Below the pieces are notes generated by a model, which searched no databases, had not been told where the DNA came from, and saw only the letters and a list, made by a program, of their open reading frames with translations. A stretch of DNA of 64,000 nucleotides from Humibacillus xanthopallidus (lineage in GTDB: Bacteria; Actinomycetota; Actinomycetes; Actinomycetales; Dermatophilaceae), in contig NZ_VFPM01000001.1 in NCBI RefSeq assembly GCF_006716675.1, forward strand, positions 372,001-436,000. The letters run 5' to 3'. Positions 51,244 through 60,239 of this stretch are shown here, piece after piece. Both the position numbers and the translations under genes were made by a program. Within the stretch, counting starts at the first letter, position 1. Each line of letters opens with the position of its first letter.

Positions 51244-52320
51244 CTGCCACACCCGCGCGTGGCCCTCGGCGCTCGCCTCCCACGTGAAGCGCCGCGAGCG
51301 TTGCCGACCGCGCGCCACCATCGCGGCGACGTCGCTCCCCCCGGAGAGCACGTCGAGGACCCCCTCGGCGAGGGCGGCGCCGTCCGGCTCGACGAGCAGC
51401 CCGCCGTCGCCGACGACCTCCGGCAGCGAGGACCGGTTGGCAGCGACCACCGGCACCCCCGCGGCCATGCCCTCGAGCGCCGGCAGCCCGAACCCCTCGA
51501 CGAGCGAGGGCACGACGACGACGGCGGCGGCGGCATACAGCCCCGGCAGCACGGCGTCGGGAAGCCGGCCGACGAGCCGCACGCCCGGCAGCGATGCGAA
51601 GAGCGCGGTGCGCCGCGGGTGCGGCGGGCCGGCGAGCACGAGGGTCGTGTCGGGCCGCGCGGCCTGCACGCGTGGCCAGGCGTCCGCCAGCGCCGCGAGA
51701 TTCTTGCGTTCCGAGGCACCGCCGGCGGCGAGCACGAAGGGCGTCGTCACGCCGAGATCGGCGAGCTCGTCCACGCCGAGCGGCGCGGCGTCGAAGAAGC
51801 GCTGCTCGACGCCGTTGGGCACGACGACCGGCGCGTCGAGACCGAGCAGGTCGACGGCCTCCGAGGCCGTGAACTCGGAGACGCAGATGACCGCCGCCGC
51901 ACGGCGCAGCTCGGCGGCGGCCGCGGCCACGGGCGGTGACTCGTCGGGGTAGCGCCACGCGACGACGTCGTGCAGGGTGACGACCTCGTGGGGCGCCGGC
52001 GGCAGCTCGAGGGTCATCCGGTGCACGAGGTCGGCCCGCCCGTACGCCACCCGTCCGGCCGCACCGCGCACGCGCTCGGAGGCTGCGGTGAGCCGGCCCA
52101 TCGGCAGCCGGCGGGTGCCGGGCAGGGTCGAGCGGAGCGACCTGACCACGATGTTGCGCACGCGCCAGTCCTCCCCCGGGGCAACGGCCGCCAGGGCCGC
52201 CGGGGCCCGCGAGATGACGTGCTGCTCGTAGGCCTGGGCGCCCATCGGCACGGCCGTGGCGGTGGAGACGATGCTGAGCCGGGGCACGCTGTTCCTGACT
52301 GTCGTGGGGTGCACCCGCAT
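51232..52320 (-). CDS. Family-4-type glycosyltransferase
   Basis: A 362-residue GT-B enzyme. After the N-terminal acceptor domain the typical VVTLHDVVAWRYPDESPP and VICVSEFTASEAVDLLG appear, followed by VLAAGGASERKNLAALADAW and the donor-site VPSLVEGFGLPALEGMAAGVPVV. This set resembles mannosyl- or rhamnosyl-transferases of the WbaZ type. The start is uncertain (ATG 52320, GTG 52314 or a later GTG); a TACGAT box overlaps the ATG, which favours a later start. Confidence 0.87.
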   Translation of the reverse strand: MRVHPTTVRNSVPRLSIVSTATAVPMGAQAYEQHVISRAPAALAAVAPGEDWRVRNIVVRSLRSTLPGTRRLPMGRLTAASERVRGAAGRVAYGRADLVHRMTLELPPAPHEVVTLHDVVAWRYPDESPPVAAAAAELRRAAAVICVSEFTASEAVDLLGLDAPVVVPNGVEQRFFDAAPLGVDELADLGVTTPFVLAAGGASERKNLAALADAWPRVQAARPDTTLVLAGPPHPRRTALFASLPGVRLVGRLPDAVLPGLYAAAAVVVVPSLVEGFGLPALEGMAAGVPVVAANRSSLPEVVGDGGLLVEPDGAALAEGVLDVLSGGSDVAAMVARGRQRSRRFTWEASAEGHARVWQSVV

Positions 52321-52374
52321 CGTAGGCGGGACGGGACGGCGCCACGGCGCCTGCCGGTGGGGAAGGATGAGCCG

Positions 52375-53574
52375 GTGCCCACTCGCGTCGCGCTCGTCGC
52401 CTCGTCCTACCACCCCCACCTCGGCGGGGTGGAGTCCCACGTGCGTCACGTCGCGAGCGAGCTGCGCGCGGCCGGCACCGACGTCGAGGTGTGGACCGTC
52501 GACCGGGGCGAGCACCTCGGCACGACGGAGCTCGACGACATCCGGGTGCGGCACCTGCCGACCCCGATGCCCGCCCGCAGTGTGGGCGCGATGGCCCGCT
52601 TCGCGCTGGCGGCCCCCGGGGCTTGGCGCGCGTGGCGCTCCGCCCAGCGCTCCTTCCGCCCCGACGTCCTGCACGTGCAGTGCTTCGGCCCCAACGGGCT
52701 GTATGCCGCCGCGCTGGCGAGGCGCGCCCGGCTCCCCCTCGTGCTCTCGTCGCACGGCGAGACCTTCATGGACGACCACGACGCCTTCGGCACCTCTGCC
52801 CTCCTGCGCCGCGGCTTACGCGAGGCGATCTCGGCGGCGACCGTGACGACGGGCTGCTCGCAGGAGGTGCTCGACGACCTGCGCGACCGCTTCGGCCTCG
52901 TCGGTGGTGTCGTCGTGCCCAACGGCGTCGGGCCGGCACCGGAGCAACCGTCCGGACCGCCGCGACGCGGCCTGCTCGGTCTCGGCGCCGGTGACCGCGT
53001 CGTCTTCGCCGTCGGCCGCCTCGAGCGGATGAAGGGCTTCGACCTGCTCGTCGACGCGGTTGCCGCCCTCGACGACCCGTCGGTGACGCTCGTCGTCGCA
53101 GGCTCCGGCTCGCAGGCGGACCCGCTCGCTGCCCTGGCCCAGAGCCGTGGCCTCGGCGACCGCTTCCGGCTCGTCGGTCCGCTCGACGAGGCCGGTGTCG
53201 ATGCGTGGATGCGCGACGCCCAGGTCGTCGCGATGCCGAGCCGCCGTGAGGCCTTCGGCATCGTCGCGCTCGAGGCGTGGCGGGCCGGATCGCCTTTGGT
53301 GGCAACGAGTCTCGGCGGCCCGTCGACGTTCGTGCAATCCGGGGTCGACGGTCTCGTCGTCGATCCCCGCGACACCGCCACCCTCGCAGCGGCCCTGCGG
53401 CGGGTGCTCGACGACCGCGCCTTCGCGGCGTCGCTCGCCGCTGCGGGCCGGCGCTCGGTCGAGGCCTTCACATGGACCCGCGTGGCGCGGGACTACACCG
53501 CGATCTATGCGTCGGCCGTCGTGCCGCCGTCGGGGCCGTCGGGGCCGTCGGGCACGCTGCCGAGCAGGTCCTGA
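52375..53574 (+). CDS. Family-4-type glycosyltransferase
   Basis: A 399-residue GT-B enzyme with SSYHPHLGGVESHVRHVASEL at the N-terminus, VFAVGRLERMKGFDLLVDAV and MPSRREAFGIVALEAWRAGSPLV with the E-x7-E motif in the C-terminal domain. The GTG has GGAAGGA 7 bases upstream. The C-terminus ends in GPSG repeats from a 9-bp tandem repeat, and the last 70 bases overlap the convergent family-2 transferase gene. Confidence 0.88.
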   Translation: MPTRVALVASSYHPHLGGVESHVRHVASELRAAGTDVEVWTVDRGEHLGTTELDDIRVRHLPTPMPARSVGAMARFALAAPGAWRAWRSAQRSFRPDVLHVQCFGPNGLYAAALARRARLPLVLSSHGETFMDDHDAFGTSALLRRGLREAISAATVTTGCSQEVLDDLRDRFGLVGGVVVPNGVGPAPEQPSGPPRRGLLGLGAGDRVVFAVGRLERMKGFDLLVDAVAALDDPSVTLVVAGSGSQADPLAALAQSRGLGDRFRLVGPLDEAGVDAWMRDAQVVAMPSRREAFGIVALEAWRAGSPLVATSLGGPSTFVQSGVDGLVVDPRDTATLAAALRRVLDDRAFAASLAAAGRRSVEAFTWTRVARDYTAIYASAVVPPSGPSGPSGTLPSRS

Positions 53575-54593
53575 ATCGAGGGGGCCGGCCGGCGTTCTCG
53601 TCGCCGGTGCACGAGGCGCCACACGACCGGCTCGGGCACGAGAAGCAGGGCGCGGTCGGAGACGTGCGGCAGCAGCGACCACGCGGCGCGGTAGGTGCGG
53701 GCGAACTCGCCGAGGTGGCGGTCGCGCAGCAGGGGCCAGAGCAGCCGCCGGAGCTCGCGCCGGTAGACCGGCCCGTAGGCCGTCAGCGGCAGGGGCGCCC
53801 GGTCGCCGGCACGCTGCCACGCGAGCTGGCGAGAGCGGATGATCGACCGCGCCGCAGCGGGGTCCGGTCGGCGGGTGTCCTGCCCCGGATGGAGGCGGTA
53901 GTAGAGCAGGCGCTCAGGGATCAGGAGCCACTCGGCGTGGCGTGCCACGAGGGTGAGGAGCAGGTGGTCCTCACCGGGTCGCACACCCTCGGGCACGGGC
54001 GCCAGCGACTGCAGCAGCGAGCGCCGCACGACGCTCGAGCCGATGACACCCCGGTTGCGCTCGAGCATGAGGGCGAGGCTGTGGCCCTCGATGTCGAGGT
54101 ATCGCATGTCGTTGAGCTGCGCCGCGTGCTCTGCTGCGGACTCGAGCTCGGCAACGGTCGCACCGACGAGCTCGGCCCGCAGCTCGCTGACCCGCTCGAG
54201 CCCCGACCCGGGCGTCGTGAAGGTCCAGAAGGCCGTGCGCACCGCGGCGCACCCCGGGTGGGCCGCGATGTGCTCGGCGGTCACCTGCTGCTTGCGCGGG
54301 GCCCACAGGTCGTCGTCGTCGACGAAGGCCACCCACTCGGCCCGGGCCCGCTCGATGCCCCGCTGTCGGGCGACCCCGGCGCCGACCGGCCGCTCGGTGA
54401 CGAGGACGTCGAGGTCGGGCTCGGTCCGCCGCAGGTGCTCGGCCGCCGCCGGGTTGCCGTCGACGACGACGATGACCGACCGCGCCGGCAGGCTCTGGCC
54501 CCGGACGCTGTCGAGCGTCGAACGGAGCATGCCGAGGTCGCGCCCGTGGGTGGGGATGACGACGTCGTAGTCGAGCCGTGCGGCCGACGTCAT
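53505..54593 (-). CDS. Family-2 glycosyltransferase
   Basis: A 362-residue GT-A enzyme: YDVVIPTHGRDLGMLRSTLDSV, VVDGNPAAAEHL, GAGVARQRGIERARAEWVAFVDDDDLW with the DDD metal site near residue 100, and PGEDHLLL as the later catalytic acidic motif. The C-terminal 110 residues are helical and basic and may hold it at the membrane. ATGA joins it to the flippase gene before it. The end overlaps the convergent glycosyltransferase. Confidence 0.87.
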   Translation of the reverse strand: MTSAARLDYDVVIPTHGRDLGMLRSTLDSVRGQSLPARSVIVVVDGNPAAAEHLRRTEPDLDVLVTERPVGAGVARQRGIERARAEWVAFVDDDDLWAPRKQQVTAEHIAAHPGCAAVRTAFWTFTTPGSGLERVSELRAELVGATVAELESAAEHAAQLNDMRYLDIEGHSLALMLERNRGVIGSSVVRRSLLQSLAPVPEGVRPGEDHLLLTLVARHAEWLLIPERLLYYRLHPGQDTRRPDPAAARSIIRSRQLAWQRAGDRAPLPLTAYGPVYRRELRRLLWPLLRDRHLGEFARTYRAAWSLLPHVSDRALLLVPEPVVWRLVHRRRERRPAPSIQDLLGSVPDGPDGPDGGTTADA

Positions 54594-56203
54594 GCGGCGA
54601 CCCGGCCGGTGATGAGCCGGACCACGATGCCGCCGACGGGCCGGACGGGTGCCGGCAGTCCGCGCGACAGCACCTCGGCGTCCGTCGGGGTGAGGCCGCT
54701 GCGCAGGAGGCGCACGCCACCGAGGTAGGCCGCGGTGCCCAGCAGCCCGAGGGCGATCGCGCGCACGAGGGGTGGCACCCCCACACCTTCGCTGGCGAAG
54801 AAGGCGACGGCCGCCACGACGCTGCCGTGCAGCACCGGCACCGTGTCGGTGAGCAGGTCCACCACCCGGAGCCCGAGCTGGCGCAGCTCGAGGCGCAGGA
54901 GGATGGACAGCGTCGTCAGGGCGCCTGCCGCGTTGGCGATCACCGCGCCCCACACGCCGATCGACGGGATGAGCGCGAAGGCCAGACCGAGGTCGAGGGC
55001 GAGCGCGACGAGGTTCGCCTTGAGGATGGAGCCTCCGGACAGGCGCGAGGTGACGAAGGCATAGACGGGGTTGAAGCAGGTGACGAGGCCCGCCGAGATG
55101 CTGAGGGCCACGACGACGGGCGCGGCCTGCGCGAACTCTGCCCCGTAGAGGCTCGGCACGAGCGCGGCGAGCGGGGCGATCACGCCGGCGCACAGGAGCC
55201 CGACGACCGTGCTCCCGACTCGCATGACCCGGCGAAAGGCCGGCTGCACCGCAGCGCTGTCGACCTCGCGCAGCCCCGAGATCGCCGGGATGAGCGGGCC
55301 GAGGAAGGCCTGCGCCGGCGCGAAGACGTGGCTCGACAGGCCGAAGGCGAGCGCGAAGATGCCGACTGCCGCCGGTGTCGCGATCGCGTTCATCACGAAG
55401 ATCTCGCTGCGCGAGGTGACGAGGCCCCCCACGACGCCCGAGGCGCCCATGAGCACGGCGAAGCGCAGGAAGCCCGGCGGCAGCTGCCGGGGCAGCGTCG
55501 GCCGCAGCACGGCGCGGCGGTACGCCTTGGAGATCGGGATGAGGCACATCGCGATCGCGACGCCCGAGACGATGAGCCTCGTGAACCACACCGCCTCGGG
55601 GGTGCCCACGAGCAGGAGCACCGCGACGACGGCGGCCTGGGTGACGAGCGAGGTGATGAGGGTGATCTTGGCGCCCGCGGCGGTCTTGTTCTCGATGCCG
55701 AGGCAGGCGGCCGCACCGTCGAGCGTCGAGGGCAGCACGACGCCGAAGACGACGGCGACGGCGATGGCCGCCGGGGAGACGTCGGTGGCGAAGACGACGA
55801 CGAGCGAGAGGATCGGCATCGCGAAGAGCACGCGGAAGCCCTGCCACTTCGACAGGAGCGCGGCCACCTCCTGGGTGCGCCCGGCCGCGTGGGCCTTGGA
55901 CCCGAACTGCATGACGGCAGCCCCGAAGCCCGACGCGAGCAGGCCCGAGACGAACTCCATGAGCGCCGTGAGGAAGGCGAGACGCCCGTAGTCGGCCGCA
56001 CCGAGCACCCGGGCGATGAGCAGGTTGACGACGAAGGCGACCGGGATGGCGATGACGGTGTGGATCATCGTCCACGTCACCCCGCGCACGGCCCGCTCCT
56101 GCAGCGCGCCGCGGTTGAGGGCCTCCTCCGTGGGCTGGCCGAGCACGGCCGCCGGGCCGAGCTCGTCGGGGTCTTGGGGCGGCATACCGTCGGGGGTGGT
56201 CAC
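54590..56203 (-). CDS. Wzx-like polysaccharide flippase
   Basis: Moves lipid-linked repeat units across the membrane. The 537-residue protein has about fourteen hydrophobic segments in the MATE/MOP arrangement: the first helix region RGVTWTMIHTVIAIPVAFVVNLLIARVLGAADYG is characteristic of polysaccharide flippases, and a second-half repeat begins around IFALAFGLSS. It starts with a GTG inside the preceding stop (GTGA), with ATG seven codons later as an alternative. It and Wzy/Wzz complete the Wzy-dependent pathway. Confidence 0.9.
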   Translation of the reverse strand: MTTPDGMPPQDPDELGPAAVLGQPTEEALNRGALQERAVRGVTWTMIHTVIAIPVAFVVNLLIARVLGAADYGRLAFLTALMEFVSGLLASGFGAAVMQFGSKAHAAGRTQEVAALLSKWQGFRVLFAMPILSLVVVFATDVSPAAIAVAVVFGVVLPSTLDGAAACLGIENKTAAGAKITLITSLVTQAAVVAVLLLVGTPEAVWFTRLIVSGVAIAMCLIPISKAYRRAVLRPTLPRQLPPGFLRFAVLMGASGVVGGLVTSRSEIFVMNAIATPAAVGIFALAFGLSSHVFAPAQAFLGPLIPAISGLREVDSAAVQPAFRRVMRVGSTVVGLLCAGVIAPLAALVPSLYGAEFAQAAPVVVALSISAGLVTCFNPVYAFVTSRLSGGSILKANLVALALDLGLAFALIPSIGVWGAVIANAAGALTTLSILLRLELRQLGLRVVDLLTDTVPVLHGSVVAAVAFFASEGVGVPPLVRAIALGLLGTAAYLGGVRLLRSGLTPTDAEVLSRGLPAPVRPVGGIVVRLITGRVAA

Positions 56204-57147
56204 GCCGCCCCGCTCAGCTGGTCGAGCCGCTCGAGCACGGCGGGGTCGGCGAAGTCCTCGACCTTGCGGCCGAACGGCGAGCCGGAGGCCTCGATGTCGT
56301 GCAGCTGCTCCTGCCACGACAGCACCCGGTCCTCGGGCAGCCGGTGGCTCACGGTGCGGGCGGAGACCGGTGCGCGGTGCCGGGCGAGGACGGTCTGCAG
56401 GGCGCTCTCGTCGGGGATGATCGTGTGGCGGTAGACCCGCTCGAGCGGGGCACCGGGTGCCAGCTCGGTGAGCACCTGGTCGAGGCCGGTGCGGTCGAGG
56501 GCCACCCACTGCGACCCGAGCTGGCACGGCGTGCCAGTGGTGAAGGGGTTGCGCACCCGACGCACCCCGACGTGGGCGCCGGGCCCCCGCTCGACGAGCC
56601 GCACCGAGACGAGTGGCTCGGTGCGGTGAGCGACCGCCCAGACCAGCCGGGCGAGCCGACCCTTGCGACGGAGGGTGGCATCGAGCAGCGGCGCGCGCCA
56701 CCAGCGGTAGGCGTAGCGCGTCATCGTCTGGTCGCCGGTGCCGTCGGCCCCGCCCCAGCGCGGGCGGTAGGTGACGGGGCGCACCTGCCCCTGCCATCCG
56801 CCGGCGGCGACGAGCTCGCGCTCCCACGCGGCGAGGTCGACGGCCGGGTGGCACTGCCCCGACACGAGCACGACGAGGTCGGGGTCGACCGCCTCGCGGG
56901 CGCGGCGGAAGCCCCCGAGCGTCGCCTCGACGAGCTCCCAGGAGCCCCAGTCGGTCGCCAGCCCGTGGGTCCACACCTGCACCCGCTCGTCGTCGAACCG
57001 CGGCGCCGGCGTGGCCCGCGCGTCGTGGGCGACGAGCACGAAGCTGTGCGGGCTCGACCTGCGGATCGCGCCGACGAGGTGCGCCAGCCGGTCGGCCGAC
57101 GCGTGCGAGAGCACGACGTATGCCGCGGTGACCGGCGGCGCGGTCAC
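56200..57147 (-). CDS. Core-2/I-branching-type (GT14-like) glycosyltransferase
   Basis: A 315-residue protein resembling bacterial relatives of beta-1,6-N-acetylglucosaminyltransferases: AAYVVLSHASADRLAHLVGAI at the start, VLVSGQCHPAVDL in place of the L-S-G-x-D-Y motif, GSQWVALDRTGLDQVL and HTIIPDESALQTVL near the end. These are the landmarks of the Branch domain, which does not need a DxD motif. The specific linkage is unknown. GTGA overlaps join it to the family-2 gene before and the flippase gene after. Confidence 0.78.
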   Translation of the reverse strand: MTAPPVTAAYVVLSHASADRLAHLVGAIRRSSPHSFVLVAHDARATPAPRFDDERVQVWTHGLATDWGSWELVEATLGGFRRAREAVDPDLVVLVSGQCHPAVDLAAWERELVAAGGWQGQVRPVTYRPRWGGADGTGDQTMTRYAYRWWRAPLLDATLRRKGRLARLVWAVAHRTEPLVSVRLVERGPGAHVGVRRVRNPFTTGTPCQLGSQWVALDRTGLDQVLTELAPGAPLERVYRHTIIPDESALQTVLARHRAPVSARTVSHRLPEDRVLSWQEQLHDIEASGSPFGRKVEDFADPAVLERLDQLSGAA

Positions 57148-58133
57148 CCGCCCGTCACCCGCCCGTCACCGGTGCGGCGCGCAGCGAGACGGGTGCGCGC
57201 GGCGACCGTCGTGCCGGCCGCGAGCCCGCCCAGGGTCGCGGAGGCGTGCAGCGCCTTGCCGCCGAGCGAGCGCACCCGCTGGCGGGGGCTGCGGTCGCCG
57301 TCGACGAGCGCCTTGGCCCCCTCGGCGACGGTGCCGCCGACGCCACGCAGCGTGGTGCCGACGTAGCGCCGCAGGATCGGGGCACCCATGCCGAAGGTGT
57401 GCGAGAGCAGCACGATGTGGTTGCGGTGGCCGTAGTAGGTGTAGCGCACGTCGAAGCGGCGGCCCCGCGTGTAGGGCGCGGCGACGTGCTCGACGAGGGC
57501 CGACGGCGTGTAGACGATGCGCCAGCCGGCCCGCCCGATGCGCAGCATGATGTCGCTTTCCTCGCGCAGGCACGTGCCCGGGAAGAGGTCGACGATGCCG
57601 CCGATGCCGTCGACCGCCGTCCGGCGCACCGACATGTTGGCTCCGAGCACGTGGTCGACCTCGATGTCGTGGCCGGTGTCGGCGGCGAAGTTGCCCGTCA
57701 GCGTGCCGTCGGGCAGCAGGCGCCCCACCTCGTCGAGGCCCTCGAGCTCCTCACCCGGTCGCCCGTTGCTCGCGCGACCGCCCACGGCGCCCACCGCCGG
57801 GTCGGCGTAGCGGGCCACGATGTTCTCGAGCCAGTCGGGCTCGGCGTACGCGTCGTCGTCGATGAAGGCGATGATGTCGGAGCGCGTCTCGGCGACCCCG
57901 ATCGCGCGCGAGGTGGCAAGGGTGCCCGGCCCGGCGTCGTTGCGGATGTAGCGCACCCCCGGGAAGTCGGCGACGACGTCGGCGGTCAGCCGGTGCGGCG
58001 AGGAGTCGACGACGACGATCTCGTCGGGGGTGAGGGTCTGCTTCTCGAGGTGCTCGAGGCAGATCCGCACGTTGTCGGGGCGGTTGAACGTCGCGACGAC
58101 GACGTCGACCGACGGGGACGTGGCGTCAGACAT
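57144..58133 (-). CDS. Family-2 glycosyltransferase
   Basis: A 329-residue GT-A enzyme: VDVVVATFNRPDNVRICLEHLEKQ, VVDSSPHRLT, GTLATSRAIGVAETRSDIIAFIDDDAYAE with the metal-binding DDD, and FPGTCLREESDIMLRIGRAGWRI as the later catalytic motif. The C-terminal part has a hydrophobic segment. The ATG at 58133 has GATACT 6 bases upstream, so a promoter may lie in the 81-base gap to the gene before it. It leads the chain 58133-53505. Confidence 0.87.
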   Translation of the reverse strand: MSDATSPSVDVVVATFNRPDNVRICLEHLEKQTLTPDEIVVVDSSPHRLTADVVADFPGVRYIRNDAGPGTLATSRAIGVAETRSDIIAFIDDDAYAEPDWLENIVARYADPAVGAVGGRASNGRPGEELEGLDEVGRLLPDGTLTGNFAADTGHDIEVDHVLGANMSVRRTAVDGIGGIVDLFPGTCLREESDIMLRIGRAGWRIVYTPSALVEHVAAPYTRGRRFDVRYTYYGHRNHIVLLSHTFGMGAPILRRYVGTTLRGVGGTVAEGAKALVDGDRSPRQRVRSLGGKALHASATLGGLAAGTTVAARTRLAARRTGDGRVTGG

Positions 58134-58214
58134 GGCAGGAGTATCGCACTGGCCGAGGGCCGCGGTGACCGCCCCGGGTGCCCCGTGGGCGCCCGCTCGC
58201 CCGCGGCGGTCGCG

Positions 58215-59288
58215 TCACCACGACCACCCGGCCCGGGTGAGTGCGTCCTCCAGCCGGTCGGCGGAGGCGTCCCAGCGGAAGCGCTCGGCGTTGCGGCGCC
58301 CGGCCTCGACCGTCGCCGCGCGCAGGTCCGGCTCCTCGACGAGTCGGCGCACGGCCTCCACGACCTGTTCGGGGTGCCCGGGGTCGCAGAGCATCACCGC
58401 GTCACCGCCCACCTCACGCATGGGGCCGGTGTCGAGCGCGACGACGGGGCAGCCGAGTCGCTGCGCCTCGACGACGGGGATGCCGAACCCCTCGTAGAGA
58501 GAAGGGAAGACGAGCGCGGTCGCGTGGCCGTAGAGCCAGGTCAGCTCCTCGTCCGAGAGACGTCCCGCGAAGTGGGCGCGGCTCCACCGCTGCGCGCCGG
58601 CCTCGGCGAAGACCGCCGCGCTGCCGCGAGCGCCGACGACGACCGACGCGATGCCCGCGGACTCGAGGGCGTCGAGCGCGGGCCCGAGGTTCTTGTGGCG
58701 CGCGAACGTGCCGACACACAGCACCCACGGCTCCCCCGCGGCCAGGCCGGGGTATGCCGTGAGGTCGGGTTGCGTCGCCACGACCCGGTCGACGTGGTCG
58801 GCGCCGTTCGGCACGATGCTGACCCGCGAGGGCGGCGCGTGCAGCACTCGCTCCAGCTCGTCGGCACTGAACTGCGAGACGGTGAGCACCCGCACGGCCC
58901 GGCGCGACAGCACGCGGTACATCGCGCGGTACCACGTGCGGAAGGCCCGGCTGTAGGTCTGCGGGTGGCGGAAGACGGAGACGTCGTGGATCGTCGCGAC
59001 CTGCCGGCGTGCCGCGACCGGCGCCGGCCCACCGAGGCTGAGCAGCAGGTCGCGTCGCGTCGCCCACGGCAGGGCAACCTGCTCGAAGACCTGTCCGCGG
59101 GCGCGGGACTCCCGCACCTCCGCCGCACCGGCGACGCCTGCCGGCACCTCGGTGCCGCGGGGCACGTGGAGCACGACGGTGCCCGGGTGACGCTCGACGA
59201 GACGGGTGACGAGCTCGAGGGCGTAGCGCTGCGTGCCGGTCGTCGCCTGCGAGAGGAACCTGCCGTTGACGGCGAGGCGAGCGCTCAC
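58215..59288 (-). CDS. Family-4-type glycosyltransferase
   Basis: A 357-residue GT-B enzyme: GRFLSQATTGTQRYALELVTRL at the start, VATIHDVSVFRHPQTY, VLTVSQFSADELERVL, VLCVGTFARHKNLGPALDAL and FPSLYEGFGIPVVEAQRLGCPVV. It has the same subgroup features as the protein at 51232-52320 (WbaZ/mannosyltransferase-like). The GTG overlaps the stop of the family-2 gene before it. Confidence 0.88.
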   Translation of the reverse strand: MSARLAVNGRFLSQATTGTQRYALELVTRLVERHPGTVVLHVPRGTEVPAGVAGAAEVRESRARGQVFEQVALPWATRRDLLLSLGGPAPVAARRQVATIHDVSVFRHPQTYSRAFRTWYRAMYRVLSRRAVRVLTVSQFSADELERVLHAPPSRVSIVPNGADHVDRVVATQPDLTAYPGLAAGEPWVLCVGTFARHKNLGPALDALESAGIASVVVGARGSAAVFAEAGAQRWSRAHFAGRLSDEELTWLYGHATALVFPSLYEGFGIPVVEAQRLGCPVVALDTGPMREVGGDAVMLCDPGHPEQVVEAVRRLVEEPDLRAATVEAGRRNAERFRWDASADRLEDALTRAGWSW

Positions 59289-60196
59289 GCGCGTTCCCCC
59301 GACCCTCGGCCGCGGCCGTGCACCCGGGCCGCGACGGCCTGCCCCACCGCGGTCGCGACGACGGCGGGGCTGAGCCGCCCGGCCCGCGTCCCGTGCTCGA
59401 ACACACCCCGACCGTCGTGGCTGCGGCCGGCCTCACGGGCGGCGTCGACCGCCTGGTGGGCGAAGAGCTCGCGCGTGCGGCTCCGGCCGCGGTCGACGGC
59501 CGCGAGGGTCATGCCGTCGCCGAGGCGCCGCGCCCGCGCCTCGTGGCGGTCGAGGATCGAGAGCCGCTCGCGCATCGCCGTGGCGTAGTCGCGAGACGCG
59601 TTCTCGCCGTGGAGGTGGTAGCGGACGAGCCGGTCCGGCACCATCACCGGGTCGCGGCCGCCCATCGTGAGGCGCAGGAAGAGGTCCCAGTCCTGCATCT
59701 GCACGAGCAGCGGGTCGTGACCCCCGACCGCCTCGTAGTCCTCGCGGGCGACGAGCATCGAGCTGAGCAGGGCCGACTGGGTGCTGAGCAGCCCGCGGTA
59801 GGTCAGCCGTGCAGGGTCGCCGTGCACCGCACCCTCCGGCCGCACCCAGTCGAATCCCGTGCAGCAGAAGGCCGCTCGCGGGTTCGCGGCCACGAGGTCG
59901 AGCTGCAGGGCGAGCTTCTCGGGCAGCCACTCGTCGTCCTGGTCGAGGAAGGCGATCCAGTCGGAGCGTGCCGCAGCGACGCCGACGTTGCGCGCGCTGG
60001 AGACACCGCGGTTCTCCTGGCGCACGTAGGTGACCCGGGGGTCGAGGCCGGTCACCCACTCCTGCGGCTCGCGCGACCCGTCGTCGACGACGACCACCTC
60101 GAGGTCCGCCATGCTCTGGGTGAGCACAGAGGACAGCGATCGGGTGAGAAGATCCCCGGGGTTGTAGGCCGGCACGACCACACTGACTCTGGGCAC
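59285..60196 (-). CDS. Family-2 glycosyltransferase
   Basis: A 303-residue GT-A enzyme: VSVVVPAYNPGDLLTRSLSSV, VVDDGSREPQ, SSARNVGVAAARSDWIAFLDQDDEW with the DQD metal site, and LVQMQDWDLFLRLTMGG. I chose GTG 60196, which starts right before the first strand and has TAGATT 7 bases upstream. It is divergent from the family-4 gene at 60240 across 43 bases. Confidence 0.88.
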   Translation of the reverse strand: MPRVSVVVPAYNPGDLLTRSLSSVLTQSMADLEVVVVDDGSREPQEWVTGLDPRVTYVRQENRGVSSARNVGVAAARSDWIAFLDQDDEWLPEKLALQLDLVAANPRAAFCCTGFDWVRPEGAVHGDPARLTYRGLLSTQSALLSSMLVAREDYEAVGGHDPLLVQMQDWDLFLRLTMGGRDPVMVPDRLVRYHLHGENASRDYATAMRERLSILDRHEARARRLGDGMTLAAVDRGRSRTRELFAHQAVDAAREAGRSHDGRGVFEHGTRAGRLSPAVVATAVGQAVAARVHGRGRGSGERA

Positions 60197-60203
60197 CTGC
60201 CCG

Positions 60204-60209
60204 AATCTA
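60204..60209 (-). promoter_or_regulatory. TAGATT -10 box, family-2 glycosyltransferase
   Basis: TAGATT ends 7 bases before the GTG on the minus strand, in a 43-base divergent gap; leaderless arrangement. Confidence 0.5.
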
Positions 60210-60239
60210 GCGTCCCCACCCGTCGACTGATCGGACACC

